From: Narthecium ossifragum
Lineage: Eukaryota; Streptophyta; Magnoliopsida; Dioscoreales; Nartheciaceae
Reading direction: 5' to 3'
Length of the DNA stretch: 64,000 nt
Assembly (NCBI GenBank): GCA_963920575.1
Contig: OY986965.1
Location: 22,766,047-22,830,046, forward strand
Shown here: piece by piece, positions 22,682-32,885 of the stretch
How the letters are laid out: every line of letters starts with the position of its first letter
Position numbering within the stretch: the first letter of the stretch is position 1
Notes under the pieces: generated by a model
Seen by the model: the letters and a program-made list of their open reading frames with translations, nothing else
Database searches by the model: none
What the model was told of the DNA's origin: nothing
Made by a program: the position numbers and the translations under genes

Positions 22682-25600
22682 TCACAATAAATCCTTGAGA
22701 CGACGCATCCCGATGCCATGCACTAGCTTTTTGAATGTTGTCGTTGGTAGTGCCTTTGTAAATAAATCAGCTAAGTTGTCACTAGAGCGAATCTGCTGGA
22801 TATCGATATCACCTCTCTCCTGGAGCTCATGCGTGTAGAAGAATTTTGGAGATATGTGCTTGGTCCTATCGCCTTTGATATAACCGCCTCTAATTTGAGT
22901 GATGCATGCGGCATTATCTTCATATAATATCGTCGGGATATTCCTAATTGAAGATAACCCACAAGTGCCTTGAATATGCTCTATCATGCTTCTCAACCAT
23001 ATACACTCTCTACCTGCTTCATGAATGGCAAGTATCTCAGCATGATTTGAAGAGGCAGCAGTTAGTGTTTGCTTCATAGATCGCCAAGATATAGCAGCGC
23101 CGCCATATAGAAAAATATAGCCGGTTTGTGACTTGGCCTTATGTGGATCAGAGAGATAACCAGCATCTGCGTAGCCGACTAACTGTGGTATCGAATTATT
23201 TGAAAAAAATAGTCCGAGATCTGTAGTTCCACGAAGATAGCGTAGAATCTGCTTGATGCCATTCCAGTGCCTTCGGGTCGGTGCAGAACTGAATCTTGCT
23301 AATAAATTGACTGCAAAGGCTATATCGGGCCTTGTGCAATTTGCCAGATACATGAGAGCTCCAATTGCGCTAAGATATGGTACTTCAGGACCAAGAAGTT
23401 CTTCACCATCTTCATGAGGGCGAAAAGGATCTTTCTTCACATCAAGAGATCGGACAACCATTGGAGAACTCAAGGGATGAGTTTTGTCCATATAAAATTG
23501 TCTTAGAACCTTCTCTGTATAATTTGATTGGTGAACCAATATTCCATTTGGAAAGTGCTCGATCTGCAGGCCGAGACAAAATTTTGTCTTTCCAAGATCT
23601 TTCATTTCAAATTCCTTCTTTAAATAGTCAGATGCCTTAGTGAGCTCTTCAGGAGTCCCAATTAAGTTTAAGTCATCGACATATACTGCAATAATAGCAA
23701 AACCGGAATTTGATTTCTTAGTGAAAACACATGGGCAAATTTTGTTGTTTATGTATCCCTCTTTCAGGAGGTATTCACTGAGTCGATTGTACCACATCCG
23801 GCCAGATTGTTTTAACCCATATAAGGATCTTTGAAGTTTAATAGAATACAGATCCCGAGATTTATTTGCTTCAGGCAATTTAAGTCCTTCAGGGACTTTC
23901 ATATAAATGTCACTATCTAGTGACCCATATAAGTATGCCGTGACCACATCCATTAGATACATATCTAGTTTCTCTGAAACTGCTAAACCAATCAAGAATC
24001 GGAAGGTTATTGCATCCATTACAGGAGAGTACATCTCCTCGTAGTCTATACCAGGTTTTTGTGAGAAACCTTGTGCCACAAGCCGCGCTTTGTATCGTAC
24101 TATTTCACTTTTCTCATTTCGCTTGCGCACAAATACCCATTTGTATCCTACTGGTTTGACATCTTCTGGTGTCTGGCCAACAGGTCCAAAAACATTTCGT
24201 TTTGCCAGTGAGTTTAATTCAGTTTGAATGGCTCCTTTCCACTTTGGCCAGTCGACTCTATGCCGACATTCTTCGACAGATTTTGGCTCAGGCTCTTCAT
24301 TACTTCTAGTAATGTCAAGAGCAACTGCATATGCAAATGAGTTGTTGACAACAATTTCATTTCTGTTCCACCTTTTTTCAGTGTGCACACAATTTATCGA
24401 GATCTCATGATTTTCAGATATCTGTACCTCTTCTGGAGGCGCCTGAACCTCTTCGGGAGGTGCTTGAACCTCTTCGGGGGATGTCTCTTCAGGGGTATCA
24501 GTCTTCTGGCCAGTTTGTTCTTGTACCCTTCTTTTCCTTGGGACCTTATCCTTGGCTCCAATAGGTCTCCCACGCTTCTGGCGTGCTTTAGATTCACATG
24601 CTTTATGATCCTCGGATTGTTCTTCAGGAACATCAATCCGGGCTGGAGCATTTGCAGCTGGAATATGTGACTTTATCACTCGTTGTGAATCAGCAAATGC
24701 ATCAGGCATCTGATTCGCAATTTTCTGCAAATGTATAATCTTCTGAACTTCGAGTTCAGTTTGACTTGTTCTAGGATCAAGATGAGACAACGTCGAAATG
24801 TTCCATACAACTTCATTTTGAGTTTCTGGCTTCTTCTTTTCTCCCCCTAATGGTGGGAAAACTGACTCATCAATGTGACAGTCAGCAAAACGTGCTCTAA
24901 ACAAATCCCCTGTTAAAGGCTCTAGGTACCTAATGATAGAAGGGGAGTCAAAACCAACATAAATACCAAGCCGGCGCTGAGGACCCATCTTGGTTCTCTG
25001 AGGTGGAGGAATTGGAACATAAACATCACATCCAAAAGTCCTTAAGTGAGAAATATTTGGTTGCTGGCCAAAGACAAGTTGTACTTGTGAAAATTTATGA
25101 CATGCTGATGGTCTGACTCGGATCAAAGATGTTGCATGCAATACAGCATGTCCCCAAGCTGAGACAGGTAACTTGGATTTCATAAGCAATGGTCTAGCTA
25201 TCAGTTGGATGCGTTTGATAAGTGATTCTGCTAGGCCATTCTGAGTATGTGTATGCGCAACAGGGTGTTCTACATTTATCCCTATTGATACACAATAATC
25301 TAAAAATACTTGAGATGTAAACTCACCAGCATTATCAAGACGAATTGTCTTGATGGGATAGTCTGGGAACTGTGCTCGTAACCGAATGATCTGAGCTAAA
25401 AGTTTAGCGAAAGCAATGTTACGAGTAGATAGAAGACATACATGCGACCACCGAGTGGAAGCATCTATTAAGACCATGAAGTATCGAAATGGTCCACTAG
25501 AAGGATGAATAGGTCCACATATGTCACCTTGAATTCGCTCCAAAAAAATTGGGGATTCAGATGTAACCTTAGAGGGAGATGGTCTCACTATGAGCTTTCC

Positions 25601-26317
25601 TTGGGAGCAAGAAGCACATGGATATTTACTAGCCAAAAGAATCTTCTGGTTCTTAAGATTATGTCCATGTGAATTCTCAATGATTCGACGCATCATCACC
25701 GATCCAGGGTGACCAAGTCGATCATGCCAACGCATAAAATCACTTGGATTAGTGCACTTCTGGTGCATCACAGCATGTGATTCTATTGGTCTTATTTTCG
25801 TATAGTATAGACCAGAAGAAAGGGCAGGAAGCTTCTCAAGTACATGCTTCTGGCATGAAACTGTAAGTGTGATGCATAGATACTCTATTCCAGTTTCATT
25901 CGTCGTTTCCATATGATATCCATTACGACGTAAATCCTTGAAACTGAGTAAATTTCTTCTGGATTTAGTAGAGTATAGTGCATCATTAATAGATAGTTTT
26001 GTTCCTCTGGGCAAAACTATGGTTGCTCTCCCGGAGCCTTCTATCAGGTCTGCAGGACCCGATATTGTATTAACATTCGACTCTTTCAATGTTAATTGTG
26101 AGAAGTACTTACGATCTTGGAGGATCGTGTTTGTGGTTGCACTGTCTGCAAGACATGTGTCGCCATCCATCTGGGAAACAATTAGAGGAATATATGCATT
26201 CATAGAAATATGCATAAACTGCAAAGCGTTCAAATATACATAGAGAAAACAAGCCAAGTACATATTAGTAGATATAAGCACACTTATAATACATGATTTT
26301 ACTATATGTCCATCCAT
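22682..26317 (-). CDS. Copia Pol polyprotein (protease-integrase-RT-RNase H)
   Basis: A 1211-codon ORF without interruption. In order: protease with LADSATTNT (about residue 55, the Asp-Ser catalytic turn), the GAG-pre-integrase HHCC finger WHDRLGHP...CASC (about 195-240), integrase DDE core (GDICGP about 266, DNAGEF about 329, followed by NGLAES), RT with YVDDLNLIG (about 878), and RNase H (GYADAGY about 1050, NHAEILA, EDNAACI) ending MRRLKDLL. All catalytic motifs are present, so the enzymes could be active. Most copia elements translate gag and pol as one polyprotein; the true N-terminus may therefore lie in gag and the first 50 residues, which match no domain, may be read-through of a spacer. 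It cuts, copies and integrates element RNA. Regulation by the LTR promoter is inferred. Confidence 0.93.
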   Translation of the reverse strand: MDGHIVKSCIISVLISTNMYLACFLYVYLNALQFMHISMNAYIPLIVSQMDGDTCLADSATTNTILQDRKYFSQLTLKESNVNTISGPADLIEGSGRATIVLPRGTKLSINDALYSTKSRRNLLSFKDLRRNGYHMETTNETGIEYLCITLTVSCQKHVLEKLPALSSGLYYTKIRPIESHAVMHQKCTNPSDFMRWHDRLGHPGSVMMRRIIENSHGHNLKNQKILLASKYPCASCSQGKLIVRPSPSKVTSESPIFLERIQGDICGPIHPSSGPFRYFMVLIDASTRWSHVCLLSTRNIAFAKLLAQIIRLRAQFPDYPIKTIRLDNAGEFTSQVFLDYCVSIGINVEHPVAHTHTQNGLAESLIKRIQLIARPLLMKSKLPVSAWGHAVLHATSLIRVRPSACHKFSQVQLVFGQQPNISHLRTFGCDVYVPIPPPQRTKMGPQRRLGIYVGFDSPSIIRYLEPLTGDLFRARFADCHIDESVFPPLGGEKKKPETQNEVVWNISTLSHLDPRTSQTELEVQKIIHLQKIANQMPDAFADSQRVIKSHIPAANAPARIDVPEEQSEDHKACESKARQKRGRPIGAKDKVPRKRRVQEQTGQKTDTPEETSPEEVQAPPEEVQAPPEEVQISENHEISINCVHTEKRWNRNEIVVNNSFAYAVALDITRSNEEPEPKSVEECRHRVDWPKWKGAIQTELNSLAKRNVFGPVGQTPEDVKPVGYKWVFVRKRNEKSEIVRYKARLVAQGFSQKPGIDYEEMYSPVMDAITFRFLIGLAVSEKLDMYLMDVVTAYLYGSLDSDIYMKVPEGLKLPEANKSRDLYSIKLQRSLYGLKQSGRMWYNRLSEYLLKEGYINNKICPCVFTKKSNSGFAIIAVYVDDLNLIGTPEELTKASDYLKKEFEMKDLGKTKFCLGLQIEHFPNGILVHQSNYTEKVLRQFYMDKTHPLSSPMVVRSLDVKKDPFRPHEDGEELLGPEVPYLSAIGALMYLANCTRPDIAFAVNLLARFSSAPTRRHWNGIKQILRYLRGTTDLGLFFSNNSIPQLVGYADAGYLSDPHKAKSQTGYIFLYGGAAISWRSMKQTLTAASSNHAEILAIHEAGRECIWLRSMIEHIQGTCGLSSIRNIPTILYEDNAACITQIRGGYIKGDRTKHISPKFFYTHELQERGDIDIQQIRSSDNLADLFTKALPTTTFKKLVHGIGMRRLKDLL

Positions 26318-27338
26318 TTCTCAGATCCTTCGAGGAAGTCCGATACATCTAGAGATGTACCAACCATGGGGTTACCAGGAAGGGGAATATCAGCCAGGCC
26401 ATCAAAATCTGTGAAGTTCATTTCAGCACATTTCAGCACATTTCTTCTTTCCCTTGGCTGTGTGCTGCTCCACAACATGCTTGGGTGCACGACAGTTGCG
26501 AGACCAGTGCCCTTTTCCCCCACATCAGTAGCATTCATCATCATTCTTCTTGGAGGTTCCGTCTTCAGGCTCCTTTCTCTTTCTATTTTCTACTTGATCA
26601 TTCTTAGGGTAGGGAGTAGGATCACTATTTCCTTCGCGGTAGTAATGGAACCTGTCATTATATCGCCCACGACCACGGCCTCGTCCACGGCCACGGCCAC
26701 GCCCTCGTCCGTGGCCATGTCCACGATGGGCATTAGCATTTGCTTCAGGAAATGGGGCAGAACCAGATGGACGAGACTCATGATTTTTTAACAGAATTTG
26801 GTTCTGTCTCTCAGCTCTAAGTAAGGCATCAATCAGTTCAGAATACTTCTTATAATCACGTTGCCTATACTGCTGCTGTAAAATCAAGTTCGAGGCATGG
26901 AAGGTGGAGAATGTCTTCTCAAGTTTGTCTTGGTCAGATATGGGTTGGCCACATAGTTCTAATTGAGATGTGATTTTGTGGAGGGCTGAATTGTATTCAC
27001 TAACGGTCTTAAAGTCCTGAAGGCGTAGGTGCATCCAGTCGTATTGGGCAGTGGGGAGGATAATAGTTCTTAAGTGTTGAAACCTATCACTTAGGTTTTT
27101 CCACAAATCTAGTGGGTCCCTCACAGCAAGGTACTCATTTTTTCAGGTCTTCATGGATGTGGCGACGGAGAAATATAATGGCACTGCCTTTTTCATTTGG
27201 CGTGGCAACATTCCCCTCCTTAATAGTGCTCCCCAGGTTTCTAGCATTTAGATGGAGTTCAGCATCCAGCGCCCAGGATAAATAGTTATTGTCGGTAACA
27301 TCCAGGGGAAGGAACTCCAACTTCACTAAGCTAGCCAT
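26302..27338 (-). pseudogene. Copia Gag, broken by three lesions
   Basis: Starts at the ATG at 27336-27338 (MASLVKLEFLPL...NNYLSW), followed by the UBN2-type capsid region with LWKNLSDRF and LTTITSQL-like helices, then an Arg/Gly/His-rich tract (26640-26720) and the zinc knuckle. Lesion 1: one extra A in a run of six near 27139 shifts the frame after HEDLKK. Lesion 2: TGA at about 26527 falls within the knuckle CY*CGGKGHWSRNC (C-x2-C-x4-H-x4-C), explained by a CGA-to-TGA change. Lesion 3: a 10-bp duplication, TGCTGAAATG twice, at 26423-26443 shifts the frame again. Gag would form the virus-like particle around the RNA. With nearly identical LTRs these lesions are recent, so this copy would need Gag supplied by another element. 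Confidence 0.85.
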
Positions 27339-27410
27339 GATCAGACTGTACAAAATAAATATGCCAAGAATTAAATAAAAGAAATAGCAGCAAAAAAAAT
27401 TTTCTTTTTT

Positions 27411-27540
27411 CTTTTTTTTTCTTTTTTTTTTGAGCCCAGGTTTTCCTGGCGGATCGGTGATCCGGATTCGAACCTTGGGCTTCATTCCCATAAGTCTGAG
27501 CGGCCGCGCTGGCCAACTCAGACGACCCCGGAGGGCTGAT
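27411..27540 (-). mobile_element. tRNA-derived SINE in copia leader
   Basis: On the minus strand there is an A-box-like block TGAGTTGGCCAGCGCG (plus 27505-27520), then a perfect pol III B box GGTTCGAATCC (plus 27464-27474) about 45 bp later, the spacing of a tRNA gene. Downstream is an A-rich tail (plus-strand T run 27400-27431). The A-B spacing and tail identify a SINE. It lies between the 5' LTR and the gag start, same orientation as the element. No target duplication is certain. Confidence 0.7.
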
Positions 27541-27637
27541 AATATCCCGCACTAAAATGCATATATAGTGAATGACTAATATGAACTGCAGATATGAGAG
27601 CATTAAGCAAATACGCACTTTATGAAAATTAATGCAT

Positions 27638-27862
27638 GTACTTCTGGTACTGAAAATATTTTCGCACTTCATGTACGAGATTATGTGCTTCAGGCACAAG
27701 ATAGTGTTTTGCACTTCGGGTGCAAATTAAATGCTTCAGGCACTATTGTAGTAACTTGTGCTTCAGGCACTTGTGCTTCAGGCACTTTCTTAATTTGTAC
27801 TTCAGGTACATCAAATTTTTGTACTTCTGGTACAATCATTTTACCCTGTGTGCTTCAGGCAT
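27638..27862 (-). repeat. Ten-copy hairpin array in copia leader
   Basis: Ten 13-nt units of the form four-base arm, TTCNN loop, four-base complementary arm: starts at 27638, 27664, 27685, 27711, 27731, 27758, 27773, 27797, 27821 and 27850. Arms are GTAC/GTAC, GTGC/GCAC or GCAC/GTGC. Loops are TTCAG, TTCTG, TTCGG or TTCAT (CTGAA and so on in the RNA sense). Units at 27664 and 27731 have one mismatch, 27850 ends in a G-U pair. Spacing is irregular, 15-30 nt. Confidence 0.85.
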
Positions 27863-28015
27863 CACACTGGTCTATTCTTCATATATAGCTTGTAGTTCAA
27901 GATACTATATGATCCAGATTAGAATAAGCGTAACCAGTACAAAATAATAGGTAGTAAGATATACCTGACTGGTTCTCTCCTTTCCTCTACGCTGTAGAGA
28001 CTCGTGCTGATAACG

Positions 28016-28365
28016 TGTTATGAATGTATCATGGAAATAGGTAATCCCCTTGCTTGCTTACTTCTAACTCATACATCATATATATTGCAAGTGGATAAGG
28101 GGGAGAGGGGATATGAGAAGAGGAGCCCTACTTATAAGAAGATAACAAGGAGAAGAAGCAATACGAGATGAGGAGCTCAATCTCACACCATCCCTTCATT
28201 TGTTCATCCATGCCTATTTATAGGCAAATGGGAGGATATGAAGACAAAGCATCATTGAATGCTTTTGTCTCAATCCAATTTCCATCAACATGGCTAGTCA
28301 TTCATCAAGACTAGTCATTCATCAATAGTGGGCATGTGATCTCATTCACATGCACACATTTTACA
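28016..28365 (-). repeat. 5' LTR of copia element
   Basis: Identical to 22069-22418 except two bases. TATA-type CCTATAAATAGGC lies at about 28212-28224 on the minus strand. Just inside it the sense strand reads CGTTATCAGCACGAG, the position of the primer site; the matching tRNA is not identified here. Confidence 0.92.
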
Positions 28366-28368
28366 ATA

Positions 28369-28673
28369 CCCTGGAGTTAGTTTGTGGCGATTATTATGTG
28401 AAGATCCCTCTACGGCCTAAAGTTTTTAGAGATAAATGAAATTACATATCTGCCATTTTTATCAAAATAAGAGATTTTTTAATTTAATAAAATATTTATT
28501 TATTTTCTATGCGGCATGGTTTTATTTGTGCTCGCGTCACATGTCACAGAGGTCACATGAGAGGGAGAGAGAAAGAGAATCCGATGGAAGAGACGGCGTG
28601 GAAGAGAGAGAGAAGAGAGATTAAGGCATTTAAGACATTTCTTGTGCCGGGGTACTGGGTTTAGGACTCGGGG
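28369..28673. other. Intergenic, no gene seen
   Basis: AT-rich copia flank, a GA-rich tract at 28558-28620, and the edge of the next repeat. A 62-codon ORF with RERERE is compositional only. Confidence 0.5.
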
Positions 28674-31228
28674 TGTCGCTCCCGACCCGAGAAAGCCTAA
28701 CTGGGCCGGGCGACGCGAACCAGAACCTAATGAAACGCGAAAAATTTGGTGAGAATTCCCTCTAACCTATTGGTCTCCCTAAACAGTTCATCAGATCACC
28801 CTCAATTTAAACAACAATAATTTAAGCAACCTCAAACCCAAGATTACAATTCCAAAATAGTTTAATATACATATCTTCGGAGAGGAGAAAATCAAGTACA
28901 ACATTATACACTCCCGTAGGAGACTAACTAACAAAGGGTTTAAAGCAAGTAAAAGATCACCACCTCTCGGACTGCGCCTGACACCGCCGCACCGCTGACC
29001 AATTGCCCGGTAGGGGCCACCAAAGAGGAGCTAACGTCTGCATTTGCAAAACGCAGCCCGGGTAGGAGTGAATAACTAAGCTCAGCAGGAAAACTATACT
29101 ACGACACACAGAAGGAAAAGGGAAACGCAATAGTATCACCCTCGAATAAGACCTGGATGTATACATGGGTCCCATAACCCAACCACGTGTCCCTGAGGTC
29201 TACGATCATGGTCTTCCAGGAGAATTGGTCACATGATGGGTCATACTCAGTAAGCAGGAACCAACACTGCTGGCTCACAAGCAGGGAAACGGCATTGCAT
29301 GCGGGAAATAGTACCGCCGAGTAGGCAACCCCTCTACTCAAGAGTCAACACAGTGGGACACCGGCTACAACTCAGAATCCGACTTGAGACCGACAAGACC
29401 TCTACAATCATCAAGCAACAGGTGTACCAGTCATCTAGGCCTATCATCGAATTCGACTGTACACCACAATTCAAACTGGGTCCAAACTACCCAACCCCGG
29501 TCTTAGGGCTAAATTTGAGCTTCCAAGCCTCGGGACGGCGACCCACAAATCACCTATGCCCTAACCATGCAACTAATGCACAACAGAGATGCATGCGATG
29601 AACATACGCATATAAGCAGTTAAGCATGTAGCAGGATGTGATGATATCATAACCAGGTCTGGGCTTGGCACTCTGTCGGCCCGGGGTGGTGAACATGTAT
29701 TTAAGGTCTGAAACTGCTGCAGTGGTACAAAGTGGACCCATTGTTCATAGAGACCTTGGTCACTATTCATAAAGAAGGGTTTGGGCCTCTTTTTGGAGTG
29801 CAGATTTTTGCAAAGTGAAGTCCTGTGAAGTGGCTTGTCAGTTTTTGCTGTTTGGTTGGTACTGGAGTGGAGACTGAGTTGACTGACTTCTGAACTTTCT
29901 GCCGTTTGGTTGGTACTGGAGTGGAGGCTGAAATCTAAGCCTTCAATCGGAGATTCTCTCGCAACCCCATAGCAACGAAGAAGATCTCGAGGACACTTTT
30001 TCAACAATATATATAAACTTAAATATATCACATCCACCAACAAAATAAAATAACAAAACAAAATTAAAAATCACATCCAATTTTTAAAAAAAAATCAAAG
30101 AGGAGGGGAGCGCCGCCGGTTCCTCACCATCACCAACAAAATAAAACATCCAACGGTTCGATTACCGGGAAAACACTAATCAAAACCACTAAAAATAGTC
30201 CACAAAACCCCATCAAACAGCTTTGGGATCGATCCGGAACATTTGGATCGATCCAGAAAATAGTGGATCGATCCGGCATATTTGGATCGATCCAAACAGC
30301 TTCATACCAGCTTCAGATCAGTCTCGTCGCAGGCCACGAGAAAAATCACCACAATTCGTAGAAAAATTGGAAAAATACGAAATAAGCTGAAATGGAAAGA
30401 TAACTCAGAGATCTACAACTCTTATTCTCATCATAACCCAAGATAATATACGTACCAATCGGAAAACGAATCGCAAACCGGCTATTCTTCAAGAACAGCA
30501 GAAACCGGAAAATCCGAGATAAAACATGCATAAATCCTACTAAAATCTTAACCAAAGTTCATGAAACTTAAACCAGAGATTATACTAAGCAACATGCATC
30601 TAACAACACAAGTACAACAAGATCTAACGGCTAAACTAAGATTAACCCATAAACAACTCTCGTAGGTAGAACACCTACCGGAAACGCTAATTCTCGGCTG
30701 ATTCCCCGCTAAACGGCCGCTAACCAAGCAACCAAACCACGCCAGGGATCTTCCTCACGCTGCCACGGATCCAACGAGCTTTGGAACACCCAAAACGGTG
30801 GCTGGAGGAGGGAGAACGGAGAAGAAGAAGGTGGCTGCCCCGGAAGGAAAACAGAGGAAAAACAGAACCACGGTAGAAGAAGAAAGAAGAAGGAAGAAGA
30901 AGAGCCTTGAGAGGAAGAGAAGAGTCAGGGGGAAGGTGGGGAAAAAAGGGAAGGAGAGAAGTGTCTCCGCCGGCGGCCGTGGAAGGAGAGCCGGCGGAGA
31001 GGGAGCAGAGGGCGGAGAGGTCGCTGGAGACGAGGAAGTTGCAGGGAGATTGGGAGCGGAGGACATCGAAGGAGATCCGAATCTCGGCGCGGCTTTGCTG
31101 AGGCACGGTGGTAGTGGTGGTGTAGTGGAGGAGGGCGGCGGCGAAGTCTCCGCCGGCGGCCGTGGAAGGAGAGCCGGCGGAGAGGGAGCACAGGACGGAG
31201 AGTTGGAGCGGGCGAAGCTCGAGACGAG
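28674..31228 (-). repeat. Family F LTR-like repeat, damaged copy
   Basis: On the minus strand the 3' end reads CTCGGGTCGGGAGCGACA (plus TGTCGCTCCCGACCCGAG at 28674). The block with TACCCGGGCTGCGTTTTGCA (28976-29060, minus) and the TAGGTGTTCTACCTACG block (30663-30685) match other F copies. A four-unit GGATCGATCC array lies at 30229-30296. The segment 30720-31230 resembles 56296-56600, a purine-rich stretch open in several frames. The TGTGAGGACC start is not found, so the 5' end is lost or replaced. Foreign sequence with two GTTTGGTTGGTACTGGAGTGG copies (57 bp apart) occupies about 29700-30000. Confidence 0.6.
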
Positions 31229-31251
31229 GATGTGATATATTTAAGTTTATA
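30012..31251. repeat. 24-bp perfect inverted repeat 1.2 kb apart
   Basis: Positions 30012-30035 (ending AAATATATCACATCC) are the exact reverse complement of 31228-31251 (starting GGATGTGATATATTT). The enclosed DNA is F-family sequence. The outward flanks are not alignable, although both have motifs like ACCAACCAAAC/GGCAACCAAAC. Confidence 0.8.
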
Positions 31252-32716
31252 GAGCTGGCCATTGATTCCCAGTCAGCCCATTCAACTCAGCTGACTCTGG
31301 CTCTTTTTTTGCCAGAGTCAAATGCTGACTGGAGCTCTTTTTAGGAGTCCAGTTCCTCCACTCCACCGAGTTTATAGCCCAACCAAACAATCTAAAGTGG
31401 ATGAAGTGCTGCTAGTCTACCCACTCCATCCTCCACTCTTGGCAACCAAACATCCCCTCAGTGAAAGTGGTTCTCTCACTCGTATTTGGTCCCAAAAATC
31501 CATATAATAAGTCCTTCCCCTTGTCATTCATGCTATATATCGCCACTGCCAGTAGCCTCAAATTAAATGCAAAAAGCCCACAAAAAGAACAATGCTTCGC
31601 TTTCGCTGGGCCTATCGTTTTCAGGCCTATAAATGCACAATGTTGTTCTTTTCCTGGGAGTTCTTTGGGTCCATCCATGCTTAAGAGTTATGACATCTCT
31701 TTGTTGAGGAGGCATCTTAATATTTGGCAAGGAAAGGTGACCTACTCTTGAAAACACATTAAAAGATTGTGGGATTTCATGTGCACATCCATTTTTATTT
31801 TTATCTTTATTTTCCTTTTGGGGTTTTTTTTAAACGGATTTTTCCTACGTCATGGCATATTTCCGGATGGAGAAACTACTTCATTCCAATTTGAATCCAA
31901 ACCCTCTATTATTGATTTGTATTTTGTTGCTTGTGTTGACCCCCTAATCTAAGCCCCTTGTTATTGGTACATTATGAATCCACTTGCTTATATACATATT
32001 TGCACGTTGCCCCCTTTTTGTTTGATTGAGAAACTTGGACAATTATTCCTCTCGCAAGTCGCAACCACTTAGAAAAATTAATTTTGATAAAAAGAATTCC
32101 ATAAGCGTAGGTTTTGGGTGGGATTTGTCCTGATCTAGATCTGTCCCGATAAGAAAAAAATCAACATTTTCTTTTGTGTTAGACAAGTCGCATTGGATTT
32201 TGATATGGCCGAAATGACATAACCACCTCGTAATTTACAAAAAATTACCATATTATCGATTAATTATTGCATATTGATACCTCATTTATCGGTTTTATTC
32301 CCACAAAAATACCTTGAATATAACAACATTACTTTTCATCAGTTATCTGAATTTTACTTCCTTTTTTTAATACTTTTAACTATATAGTTGACGAAATACC
32401 CTTGCATTAGATACGGTTTTACTTTTTTTTATATAAATAACAAAAAACCCATTAAAACTATTCTTTTTAATATTACAATCTCAATAATTAATCATATTTT
32501 AATCTAATTTTAATAAACAATGAAAGTGTATTTTTGTCATTTGGACATAGATTGATTATGTTTAGACAGTCAAACTTAGCGTCTATAGAAGGAAGACGAT
32601 GACAAGTGCTGATTTATGAATAAAACTGATAAGTGAGATACCGGGATACAATAATGAATAAGACGTGTTTATGTAATATCTTTAAAATGTGGGTGGTGGC
32701 GATATGTAAATGATTT
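31252..32716. other. Intergenic, no gene seen
   Basis: 31252-31460 contains short complementary motifs (AGAGTCA...TGACT) and ends near GGCAACCAAACATCCCC, so it may be the edge of a DNA element. 31470-32716 is AT-rich with no recognisable gene or repeat. Confidence 0.5.
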
Positions 32717-32885
32717 AGAGGTACTACAAACAATTATTTCCTCTTTTCACGCCTTCATGAACAAAAGATGGGAGGAGTGAGAGAACCCAGACCACCTCAG
32801 CGCTCCACCGGTTCCCAGAGCAACGAAGCCCCAAGCTGCCAGTCAGTGAACCCGCATCACCGCCACAACACTCAGCTCCTCAGAG

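Larger units (their letters stand above)
22069..28368 (-). mobile_element. Young Ty1-copia retrotransposon
   Basis: Two 350-bp LTRs (22069-22418 and 28016-28365) differ at only two positions by eye, so insertion was recent. On the minus strand the order is 5' LTR, leader with a hairpin array and a SINE, gag, pol (protease, integrase, RT, RNase H), a 3' UTR with two hairpin units, polypurine tract, 3' LTR. The integrase-before-RT order defines copia. Pol is open over 1211 codons while gag has three lesions. The flanks (CCATG left, CCCTG right if the ATA after each LTR is included in the element) agree at four of five bases, so the target duplication is uncertain. Confidence 0.92.

Noticed and set aside
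27411..27540. A functional tRNA gene
   Set aside because: No acceptor stem or anticodon arm can be folded from the segment; the A-rich tail fits a SINE.
22682..28368. Perfect target-site duplication for the copia element
   Set aside because: CCATG and CCCTG differ at one base and require an ATA extension of the LTR end, so it is not claimed.
30720..31262. Ser/Pro/Leu-rich minus-strand ORF of 180 codons and its plus-strand Arg/Glu/Gly-rich mirror
   Set aside because: Purine/pyrimidine bias opens all frames, and the segment is part of family F (compare 56296-56658). No domain.
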